DNA of 64,000 nt from Diadema setosum (lineage: Eukaryota > Echinodermata > Echinoidea > Diadematoida > Diadematidae): the NCBI RefSeq assembly GCF_964275005.1, contig NC_092701.1:30877919-30941918 (forward strand), written 5' to 3'. This document shows, piece after piece, positions 1 to 12,300 of the stretch. Position numbers and translations under genes: made by a program. The notes under the pieces are model-generated. The model was given only the letters and a program-made list of their open reading frames with translations, had not been told where the DNA came from and searched no databases. Each line of letters begins with the position of its first letter. Within the stretch, counting starts at the first letter, position 1.

Positions 1-1689
1 AGTGAGCAGAATACATGTGCGCAGCTCAAAGACAATGATTCACAGATTGCAGAGTCTGTAACTTTGATAGACAGAGGAAGGATAGAAGACACAGCAGTAG
101 AATGCAAAGATGTGAACAGTCCTAGCAACTTGGAAGCAGATTCCCATGCTCTTGGAGTTTCAACGGGTGAATTGATATTTGCAGAAGAAAATTCTGAACT
201 TAATGGTGACACTAATAACAAAAATACAGAAGCGCCATTGCAGGAGGAGAATGGGAGTGTGCCCAACAGTGATGAAAATATGTGCAGTGAAAAATCTAGG
301 ATACATGAGCCAGAATCAGAACAGGTGGATTCAGATCCACCTTTTCAAGATGGCTGCAGTGTTCTTCCAGAGCAGTCAGCAGAATCCCAAGTACTTGCGA
401 CCACTGAGACCCAGGTGGGAGTGACATCAAGTGAATTAGCACAGGCATCCCCTGAGATGAAATCAGAGAGTGATGTAGTTAAGACAGCCAAAGAAGAGAC
501 AAATGTAGATGGTAACGGTACAAGCGATACAGAAACCATTCATCGTGAGCCTCAAACACAGGATGATGCCACAGAGGGGACTGGTTTAGAAAACACACAT
601 AGCAATATTGATCATGAAGATGATGGACAGGAATCTCGGCAGGAAGGAGATAAGAAAGAAATTGAGATGGATGAAACTGAAACTGATGATTGTGAGGGCA
701 AAGAAAGTGGTAAAAGTCACAGAAAAGATGATGATGGTGATGGTAGTGGCAATAGCGGTCAAGGAGATAACAGTGGTGGAGGAACTGGTAATGGAGCAAG
801 TAGTGGGGGTAATGGTGGGACCGGTGGTAGCAGTGGTAGTGGTCCATCAGGTGGGAGTGGCTCTGGAGAGGGAGATGGTGATGGCCATAGGGGCGATGGA
901 GGCTCTGGGAGAGGAAAGAGTGATAATGGGAACAACCCTGACAAAGAAGCTGATGAAAAAGTAGATAAAACCGAAGAAGCAGATGAAACTCAAGAAATGT
1001 GCTTCAAATCCTTAGAACAATTACTAGCAGAAATAGTAAGTACAGCCTCAAGCAGGACACAAGAACTGGAGTCCTATGATGACATACCAGAAGTTGATGA
1101 CCCTGTTCTATTCTGTGGGATATGTGGCTTGGATGAGGATTCTTGTGTCTGTCCAAACAGCTCTCTTCAAAGACTCCTTCATGAGGATGATCTTCCCATG
1201 AACAGACCAGAACTTGATGACGACTTTCTTGAAGACAACACCCACCAGCAGAAGATTGTCCTGGAATATAAGCTGCAACTTGGTGATCTGCAGCCAGGTT
1301 GTTACAGCGAGGACTTGGTGAGTCCTCGTCAGGTTTCAACACCTGCTCCGACGCCTGGAGAGCAGAATACGGCGGGAGGCTCTTCCAATGGCTATGGCAA
1401 CATGATGCTAGCTACAGGGGTTTCAATAACACCTTCACAGAGACCAGCATCATCTAAGAACCGACCTAAATCTGGTGTGTCATCTAGACTGGCTAGGCAA
1501 AGCCAAGAGATGAGTAAGCCTCCCAAAGCAGAGGAGAAATTGGAAAGAGTGGATGTTGTCAGTGACAGTGGGTGTGGAAGTGAGATGTCTGAGGCTATAA
1601 CACTTGGCAGTGAGCAGTTCAGTGATGAAGAGGACATGCACCATGACCTGGATTGTAGCAGCACCATTGATTCTGATTCAAGTCAACAG
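1..1689 (+). CDS. Gene A exon 1 (continues upstream of the window)
   Basis: It codes 563 residues in frame 1 and is open from the first base. It ends after DSDSSQQ at CAG|GTAATC, phase 0. It carries the Glu/Asp-rich region, the Gly/Ser tract and the Cys cluster FCGICGLDEDSCVCP. Read-through past the donor adds a tail without acidic bias (to 1764), which supports the donor. Confidence 0.85.
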
Positions 1690-4600
1690 GTAATCGCAAT
1701 TAGCATCATGTTAAACCTGATGGCACTATATGCAGGACTTTCTGGAAATGTCAAAGTACATTGATTGCTTCAATTTCTTTTCAGTTTTGATAACGGAGAT
1801 GTTTATAGTGGGCATTTAAAGCATTGATCTTGTTTTACCCTGGAATGTCTGAATATACAGTAACTGTGTCATTGTAAGACATTTCATATGTTAATGAAGT
1901 ACTTCCATCAATAGTTTTTGTTAGCTAAAGTCCATCTATCTTTATTTATTATCTATGCTAGACCCACATTTGTGGCGACCAATGCGTAGCACTTACAGAC
2001 TTCACACAATGGCATGCATCAAGATGAAACGATCTGATTTTATGAACAGTTGTTTCAATGCCCATTTTTAAACTATACTTTTGTATTTTTTTTTCTTCCA
2101 GCAATGTGATGACCTTCAGATGAGGCCAAAGGAAAAATATGAGTGAGTAAAATGTTTCAACTCAGTTTCATTTTACAACCCATTTCAAGCTATTCATGTG
2201 GTATACTTAGCAATAGATCTGCTTTATTAGTGCTGTAACAGTTGAACTTAACCTTTTCCAAACATTGTGGTGGTATCATACAAGATCAGATGTATATCTT
2301 AATTGCTCCATCAATTGATCTTTGACTTTGCATTGCAATTCTGTGCTGTTTCATTGTGGTTGCTATCCTGTGCATGTCTGGCATATAGTTGTAGTCTGTC
2401 CTGTCTGTTTCCCTTTGTTTCTTTCTGTTGCCTCTTTGTTGTCTCTACATGTTGTATATAAGTACATTGTTTTTGTCTTCCTCCTTACCACTCTCCATTA
2501 TCATTCCAACCACTTGTGTGTAGTTGTTGCCTGGAAGCATGCCCGTTTGACTGGGCATGTTCTCTGGATGTTAAACTAGCAAGGGCCTGCTGTAAACTGC
2601 ATACAGAGCCAACTCTTCCTAACACTTAAATAAAACAGACTGAGTGACACTTTGCATTGTGCGGCTGATGCAGTAGGGGTTGTGATGTAATGGCCAATCC
2701 ATAACCTGTGACTACAATTCCCTGACAGAGTCGCACATTGAAGCTGAAAATCAGTCATTTTCCGGCTTCAGCCGTGCATAAACTTGCATAAACATTTTCA
2801 CTGCAAAGAAAACAATACATTTTTGATTGACTGTTGTAGCATGCATTTTTTTTGTTTTGTTTTATGTAAAGAGTTTTTTTTTTCCTCATGCGAGAGTGCT
2901 CATTTATCTGGAAATTGAGAGAACTTTATGCTCTTCACAAGAAAAATTGACTGTGACACAGAATTGACTTTTCTTTATCGTGCACGAGGTCACCAAAAAT
3001 GGTTTTAAATGTCAATTTCAAAAATGTTATGCATTTTTAGAGGCTTATATCTTCAACATTTCATCACTTTCGGTTCTAAAATATTATAATGTTAACATTT
3101 TGACTCGCTCACTAATTCTGAAAAACAAAACAAAAACAAAACAGCTCATTCGTGTAAGCCGTCTTCATGGAGAGCACCTTCAGAATGTCAAAAAATGACA
3201 AAATGCAAAATGTGCCAACAAAGGTCAATAAAAAAGGGGACAATTTTGTGATTTTGTGTACATTCCTTAGGGAAGCAGTGCTTTGTGATGAAACTCATAA
3301 AAACTTGACCATTTTACTATCTATCACTTTCATTGATTAGTTTTATGCTAACTATTGTGGAAAAGTGATCACTTACAAAGTTTCCATGATGTATAATACA
3401 AACTAAAGAAGTAGACTCTCAGTGCTTAATGTACACGTTCAATGTATGTTTAATAGGCTTAAATAAGATGTTGGGCTCAATTTCCATTATCAACTATTAT
3501 TAAATATAGGTATCTATAAATCTGTAAGCAGGTTTTAGATTTTCATGATTTTGATGATCATATTTTCAAGGTCATTTTCAACTGAGATCATCTCACTGTA
3601 ATATCTCAGAAAATGCTCATAAATGACTACCCTTGTATTACAACCAGTACACTCCATTGACCACCTTTGTGTTTTTGAAAAAAAAAAAAAAAAAAATCAA
3701 GTATTAGTCATGCCTTAAAGTATGGGTCTATTACAGTGATAAAGTATTATGATTAGGTACAATGCAATTGTATTTTCATGATATTAGACTTTAGATACAG
3801 TATCAGTAGCAAGTCAAAGGAATATGTACTTTTTCGTGAAAATTTTACTTTTGTGGAATTCTCTTTCCATATATGTATATATATATATTTTTTTGTTATT
3901 TTTTAGATCATTGATGTCACAAACTGTTTTTGTCTTCGTAATATGAGAGGCGATAGCAGCACTAAAACTCTGATACTCATACTTTTGAGCCTACATGTAC
4001 ATTGTAGATTGTTCGATTTTCCTCAAACTTCATTGTTATGTTCTTCTAATATTGCTGTATCCACTCAATCAACTCAATCAACATTTATATTTGGAGAAAC
4101 TTCCTGAAGCATTATTTTATGAAAGAAGAGAACACTCAGTGTTCCCTGCTACCATCACATTTAATTATCCATTGTGTGTGCTTCAAGTACAGTATATGTA
4201 GATGTAGATGTAAACCAAGACTGTGGATTGGTAGCAGGACAATCCAATATTGCAGGATTGATTTACTTTAGAACCTGTGTGATTTTGACTGTATAGTAAT
4301 GGAATATCTCATTTCTCACTCAATTTTATTGCATTGCGCTGCCTGTAGATATTTGATTACATTACAAAATGGCACAAAGGTGGATCTTTTCTTCCCATTG
4401 TCATACATTGAGCAGCCTAGACAAACACGCACAGTGGCTCCACTGTGTATATGTACATGTTGCTTTAAGAGTAATTATTCTCACACTCCCCACATGCTGC
4501 ATACATATTGTAGAGGTCTCACAATCAGCTACACGATTCGTAAAATGCAATATACAGTACAGTGTACTGGTGAATAAAAGGCCATTGATTGCTCAAGACT

Positions 4601-7600
4601 CTGCCAGGGGAATTTCACTTGCAGTTTCCATTGTTCAATTTCACAGTGCATACTTCGGTGATGGTGCACATTCACATTTGCCCTTTACCACCTATTTTGT
4701 ACTTAAAGGGATGGTACAGTTTCCGTTGAGATGGGGCTGCAAGTTTCCAACAATTTTTTTAATGATGATTTTTTTTTGGAGATAATGAGAAACCAGAGAT
4801 ATGAAAGAGCATTATAGAGAAATTCAAAGTTTATTTGATGAAAATTTGTTTCGATTTGTTTAAACTGAGTTATCCAAAACAAAGCAATCATAATAAAAGG
4901 TGAGACCCAAATTTTATTAGGATCACTTTGTTTTGCTTTGCTTTTAGATATCGCAGCCATTTGAAAACCGGTTTTCATCAAATGAACTTTGAATTCCTCA
5001 TAAAAGTTGCATGCTCTTTAACATTTCAGAAAATGGTTTAGAAAGTATCTTGCAAAAAGTGAAAGGCTACATTGTAAATCCTCGCCTCAACCAATACTAC
5101 ATGTACACCATCCCTGTAATCGGTGTATCATCCGTTAGTGTTGTACATAATTGTGGGTGATGTGCAAGTGACTGAAAGGACTTCTGCTCATTTTAGAGTG
5201 AGTTTGGTGATTTCACAGAGATACACCATGCACAATGATCCAGGATCAGATGTGAGACTTGTACAATTTATTCAAGAAATCTTTATTTGCTATGATACAC
5301 CCCATTTTTTTTTTTTTCCGCAATCGCATGACCAGTGCAATATGCTGATGTTTTCCGAAAATTCTGGAAATTGCAGCCATCAGCATTGAAGTACAATGAT
5401 ACAAAGAGGGGTGCACCATGCATGACATGAACACTACAGATGAATAATATCTGACTCCCAGATCAGGTTGGCTAATTCTGTAAATAATTGATATCTATGG
5501 TACTTGACATGACATTTTCATTAAATTTTCCATCATGCAAGTGCTCCACTGAGTGCCCCGGTGTTTGTTTTTTGTCCACTCATCCCAAGTATACTCCTGC
5601 GCTGTATGAGAAGAAGCTGTGCTGTTGCTAGGCAAAGCTGGGCTATTGAAATGAACTTCATTGGCAGTAAAATGCACCTGCCGGTGGATTTGACAGGAAG
5701 CAGCGTCATATAAAAGAATAGAACAGCTTCCATCAAGAACAAATTGACGTTTGGAAGAGAGTCATCCATTCCAGTTCTTCCCCCTCCATTACCTCTCAGC
5801 ATCCTTTAAAAGTTTTTTTTTTTTTTTCTTCCCATTTCTCTCTCTCTTCCTTTCCTTTCAGGGTATTAATCAATTATTTACAGCGTTGAATCCATCTTCA
5901 TGGGGAAGGTGTTTATCACCAAGTCTCCTCAATGACACCAGTGGCATATAAATTGCTGAATGCATGGCAAAAATTCATCTCCAAACACTGCTGCCCCGGA
6001 GAGGCAGATGGTTTCGGATTTTTGGGTTTCGATGCGAGATACGTATTTGACTTTGGCCATAATTGCGCACAATGCTCAGCAGGACCCAGCAGTGATGACT
6101 GTGCAGCCTGCCGGTCATCAAGGAGTTACCTCAGTATGCACATTGTCTACCTGTCTTTTGGGCAGACGACTACCACCGAATAGAATGTGACAACATCATT
6201 TGCTGTCTGATATTTTGAGCACCACATCTCCTGCGCATCTCTGTGTTTTGGAGTTGTTTCTTTGTGGCGCTGCTGTTTGAAGTGGGTTGCTTTTGCAGAT
6301 AGAAATAGAGCGAGGCAATTAGTGGAATACTCATCATCATCTCCGTGAGAATTTCATTGTCTTTCGTGAATGCAGTGAAGCGCTCTTGTTGATATGCAAT
6401 TACCAGACATGGTCTGATCAAATATGCTGCCTGACCATGCCGTTGTCATGGAAATGGTTACAGTGTTTTCTATTTTGTGTTTCATGAATCTGCGTGCAGG
6501 AACAGCGCCCCCAGACAAGCTATAAAGGCGATCAACAGCCTCATATACGTTGTCAACTCTAGAAAGAATAAAAGGTAGCAGCAGCCAGTTACACTACGTA
6601 GAAAGCTTCTTGTGGGAGAACTTGTTACATGTACATGTACCTCTCGCTCCTGTCAGATGGGTCTGCAGAGACAGTTCTGCAGTCTTACGTTGTTCAGCTG
6701 TGTGCCATTGCTTTAATATTCAAATGGTTTTAATTTCGGGTGAAATCCATTTATTTATATGACACCCTTCTTCAGCAGCGGCAGTGTTCTTCATGATTCC
6801 TTGTTTTGGGTGCAGCTGCTGACAAGGACATCTTGAGAACAATTCTTCATAGAACACCAACTGCTGGGCATGTACTGTAGCTTCAGACTTAAATCTATGA
6901 GAAATGATGATCTTGTGAGATGAGGTTGAAGAGCGACTGAAAGTTCATAGACTCTCAGGTGTGAGAGTGAAATAGGTTTGCCCTAACTTTGCTAGCGAAA
7001 AGCTCTAAGAAGCTGAGCAAAGCTCTGTGAAGATTGATCAGCTCTGGATGACGCTTCAATAAAGCAAAAGAAATGCTTGTATGTTGGCTGGTTTGCTGTC
7101 AGCGATTAGTGGAAAGCCAACAGTACTCTTAGTAATGTGTTGTATCTAAAGCGGATGGATCCATGTGAGCTGCCAAGAGTTTGATATTCATTTCACAATG
7201 TGGAGATGCCAATACACTCTGTATGTGCACAGCGTAAGACTCAACACTAATACACAATGTCTCTATACACTACATCTTGCATGCCGCAATTCATCTACCT
7301 TCTGTTTCCTGCAAAAACAAATTCATGAATTTTCATTTCTGTTTCTCATTGCAATATGTTGGAGACAGGCACAGGTTTACCAGTGAACAAGGGGAAATCT
7401 GACTGTCCATTGCAGCATGAAACACTACACATTCATTTTGGAAGTAATAATATACTGTACAAGTGAATTTTGCAAGTTAGAGATCTTTTGTGCATTTTGT
7501 TTTTGAAGATCGTTGCCTGAAGCTCCTTCTCAGCATGCCAGCTTTTTCTTTTTTAAGAATGAAGAGCAAGAATTAATAGGCAAATTGTATACAATTTCAC

Positions 7601-9281
7601 TGATCTTTTTGTGATTTCCAGTAAATGCAAGTTTTACTTTAGGATCCAGGGAAGCAAAATGTTGATGTCTGAAGTTCTGAAATGTAAATGTTACAATCAT
7701 GCACCTTCATTTTACACATGTGTATTGTTTCATTATCTATTTTCTCAGGAGTGATGCAGAAAACCTGAAGATTGTTGCCAGAACCAAGCCAAGGTGTGTA
7801 CTGTTATATGTTGTGTATTCATTCCATGGCATTAAACTATGCGTAATACCATTATGTATGAAGCTCACAAGGATGCTAATGTGTGACCAAATTGCTCAAA
7901 ACCCACAAAAAGTAAGCCAAAATGAATTTTCACTTTTCTTCATAGTTTAAAAGAGTATTCTCTAACCTTTAGAATGATATATTTAAATCAAGTTAAATTG
8001 GACCATCCTAACCCATTCAAAAAGTAATTGAAATGAGACAGTTTAGATGTGCGATTTCATAGGAAAGGGAGAAAAGAAGATTTAAAGATTAGGGTCACTC
8101 AGGCATGCTGTGCTGATGTATTAATAAAAATCACAGTGAAAGCAGCACCTGTCTATTAAAAGAAAATATTGTTCAGAAAAACTAGTAATTTCTAATTTTT
8201 TTGGTTTTGTTTTGAGATGCCAAATTTTGATTGTAGGTGGAGAAGAGATCACTGTCCCAAGTATCAGACAAACTTTAAAAATTTGAGTCCGTCAACCCAA
8301 ATGACCATTTTGGTTGATGACAGAGAATCTTAATCTGCTACATTTTGTGGGTTTTGAGCTGGGCAGTCACATGATACATGTTGTGTTTGAGACATACAAT
8401 TTTTGCATTTCTGAAAATTGATCAATCGCATGTATTCAGACATGGTGTGGTTTGATAATCAGAACTTTAACCTCATAGGTGCAATGTATTCTGCTGTTCC
8501 TCAAAATTGTTTTGGAGTTATGAAGTAGATCGGGGGTGGGGCAGATACATTTAGAATGATTCAAGAGTTTATCAATTTGTTTTATTTTGGCAGTACTATG
8601 TAGCACATTTTATAGATAAGACATACATTATCACCAATACTTAAGCTGAAATTGTATAGTGGGTCTGCTATGAAACCAATACTTAATTTTCTCTAGGGGT
8701 TAGAAATACAAGTGATCAAGAATACTTCTGCAATTGCATGATCATTGAGAATGGTATTGATAGCATTCATTCATTTTTTTTTTCTTGCAGGAGAAGTAAT
8801 ATACACCACTCCACTGGGAATACGATTGCTTGCTCAATGTATCTGGGCATATTCCATTGTTTGTTTCTAAAGAAAAAAATATCTTTATTCTGATAAATTG
8901 AGTAATTGAAATTGAAACCATCAAAAATAATAGTTTAATTCAGTTTAGTAAGTAAAAAAGTTAGGCGTCACGTACAATGTAGTGTACATGTATACTGTAG
9001 GTGCATACACAACAATCAAGCATACCTGTCCGTACACATTGTTCGAATCTTCCATCTGAATAGTGTGCAGTACTGTTCACCTTAATGCAGGTCCTAAATA
9101 TGCTAAATGGGCAGGTACATTATAATATAGCCCAAAGATATTCCTAGGGACTTAAGAGGGCACTTTTTAATTTATTTTAAATGCTCTGAACAATTACTGT
9201 AGGTGTATATGCCTGGTGTGAAGTATATCTGTGGTTGCGTGGAATAAAATATTATGGTATTCCCATTTGAAGCTGTTTATG

Positions 9282-9321
<40 letters not shown>

Positions 9322-12300
9322 TATGACACCTTATACCTTTTTATTCTCCCCCCCCCCATGATAGACACGCTAAACACAATGTGGAAGCCCCCCTCGCTCC
9401 CTTCCCACCACTCTGCTTCAAGATCAATGCCAGACCACCTCCAGGAAAACTCTACTACTTTGCCTATGGACCTACCATGAATCCAGCAAGGTGAGGTTTT
9501 AAGCCATTCCACTGGCTATTTTTCATATGGAAATTACCAACTGCATGCCATTGATCATGTAAAGACCAGCAAATTTGGACAGGGATGATATTGAGGTTTC
9601 TTGAAAATACTGGAAATCAAAATTTTCAGGTGATTTTGATACATGGAAAGAGCAAAATATGTATATACTTAAAAAAAAATCTGAAATCAGATTTAAATCT
9701 AAAGAATATCATGCCTGTTTGGAGTTTTAAATAAAAAAAGAGAATAAGATGAAATTGTGTGGTTAAACTCATACACTGTAACTGGTAGCCATAATGATGG
9801 AATGAGATATAAGAATTATCCACTTTTAGAAGAAAATTTAAAGATATCCTGCCTTGGAGGCAATATGCAAAGTGTTGGTGTTGCGGTTGGTGGTGAATGG
9901 TTCCATTTGCTCTTGCGACAATTGCTCCCAAGAAATATCTGCATGCTAAGCCAAACATAAATCTACCCACAAGCATAATCTTAACCCTGAACCTAATCCG
10001 TACATCTAATTAAACCTAAAACCATATCACAACCGTAACCCTAACTAAGTCTTTTGAGAAAATAGACCGTAGCAATTGTCGCAAGAGCAAATGTTGTGTC
10101 GCCATGATGCATATGAACCATCACAAGTGATTATTTTCATGAATATTATGGACTAGTAATTGCCAAAACAAAAATATTGTGATGTACCAAATGCACAGTA
10201 TCTTTCGCTTTATTTGTAAATGGTTTTCCAGTAAACCCTGTATTCTTCTTGTCATGTATCTGGCATAGATTGTCTATGTACATTGGCTCAGCAATAGACC
10301 AGCGGCTGTGGGGCATCTTGCATGGATTTGCCATTTGCTTTAATAAGAAAGGTGAGTTCCTCTATTGTCTCTCAAGATACAGTAATTCGCATAGATTTAC
10401 CATGTGGTGCAGCCAGTTTCTGTGAGCAATGAGCTAGTACATGTTTGCATGAATGATATATTAGGTCAAACACACCATATTACAGTGCATGGATGAAACA
10501 TATGTCCAAAAAGGTAAGTTGAAAGATTATTGTTTTGGACAAAATATAATGGAACATGGCAGGAGCAGGGAAGTATGGTACGGGTCCAAAGTCTAATTTT
10601 AGAGTCTGTGATTATGAATGCTCTGTACTTGAAGTGAATTGTTTGCAATGGCAACAGTCTGTGAAAACTATTTGAAAACTAGCATGCATGGATAACCATT
10701 AGTGAAACAATAAATATTGGTGGTATTGTTTGGTAATAATCAGTGGGGTATACATCTCATCAACATGGAACATGCCTTACATAGAGTATATCATTCTGAG
10801 GCATAATCATGCAACAGATTAAGTTTTTGGTGTGATTTAGCACCCAGGGTCCAAGTTGGTACAGTGTTTACAAAAGATAATCTGTTAGTTTCTCTTATGA
10901 TCCTTGCCCACTCAAATGCTGTTTGGTAGACGGGTTAAGGAATTTCACTGTTGTCTGAATATTTCCAAGCATTTGTCAGCTTCTTGTACATGACACCAGA
11001 CTTCTTGTTGTCTCCCTGACGATATTTTGCGGTACAGGTCAAGACAGAGAGGCAGGGGGATTTGCCAATATTAGGTTATCCCCAGAGAGCTCTGTGGAGG
11101 GTTGTGTGTACTGCCTCACCCCTGCGCAGCTGGAATCGCTCGACCAGTTTGTTGGCTGTCCAGAGGTAATACATTGACAACCTGTACAGTTACTTTGGTT
11201 TTGATGTGTGCAATAATGAGAATTTTGTTTATTTGGCTAAGACCATGACTTGTCAAATTTAGCAGAAGTTGATGAGTTGTGTGGATTCCTGCAAAATTAA
11301 TTGTGTATTTCATATCAAAGAACGACAACAAATAACAGCAGTGCTGGCAGTATGCATAATTTTTTTATCATTTTTTATATGCAAAATTCTTTCTTTTTTT
11401 ATTCTTAATATTGACAATGTGGAATTTATGTTGTCATAATGAGATTTGTATTATTTTGTAATTAATCAATTTTTATATTGTTTAAAAGAGAAAGAAAGAA
11501 AGAAAGAAAAAAAGATTGACAAAAACCAAAATAATGGGGATGGAAATTTACATTTCTCTTCTACTTTCATGATTTTCCCTACATAGCTTCCGACACCAGT
11601 GCATAGCATGCAGTGTGAACCTCACGTTAAGTTTTCCAAAGTGGAGTAAACACATTCTTCCATGAAGATTAAAGACGGTTTATGTTTTTGTTTTCTCTGT
11701 GTACATATTTAAGTCAAAATGAGATCTCTACAAGCAAGAGTACAGTGTGATGTCTCAGACCACTATATGAGATGCCTACTGTACTCGGCTTGAAACGATC
11801 AACTAATGTTCATATGTTTATACTTTTTTCTTTCTTTATTGTTACATCGTCGTCATTACTATAATTTTTATTGTAATTATCATATTAGTATAATCAGTAT
11901 TTATATAAGTTCAAATTTCCCTGTTTCTGGCTTTATTTGATTTTTTTATACCCCCGCCAAACGAAGTTTGAAGGGGGTATATAGGAATCAGCGGACGGTC
12001 GGGCGGTCAATCGGGCGGTCGGGCGGTCGGTCGGGCGGTCGGGCGGTCGGGCGGTCGGTCCGTTGCAAATCTTGCGTCGCGAACTACTTCCTCAGTTTTC
12101 GACCGATTCCCATAAAACTTGGCACAGATGTGTGCCTTGGGTTGTAGATGTGCAAGACGTATTTTTTGACAGTACCCAAAAGTACGTTGCCATGGTAACG
12201 GCATATTATGGGCAAAAATGGGTACAAATCTTGCGTCGCGAACTCCTCCCACAGTTTTTGATCAATTTTTATGAAATTAGGTACAGATGTTCATCTGAAT

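Noticed and set aside
4369..4785. 138-codon + strand ORF (MAQRWIFSSHCH...)
   Set aside because: No domain, composition unlike a protein, overlaps another ORF frame and the start of a MITE; a chance ORF in intron DNA.
9975..10050. Interstitial telomeric repeat (CCCTAA-like runs)
   Set aside because: Only scattered, non-tandem AACCCT/CCTAA fragments; no two consecutive perfect hexamers.
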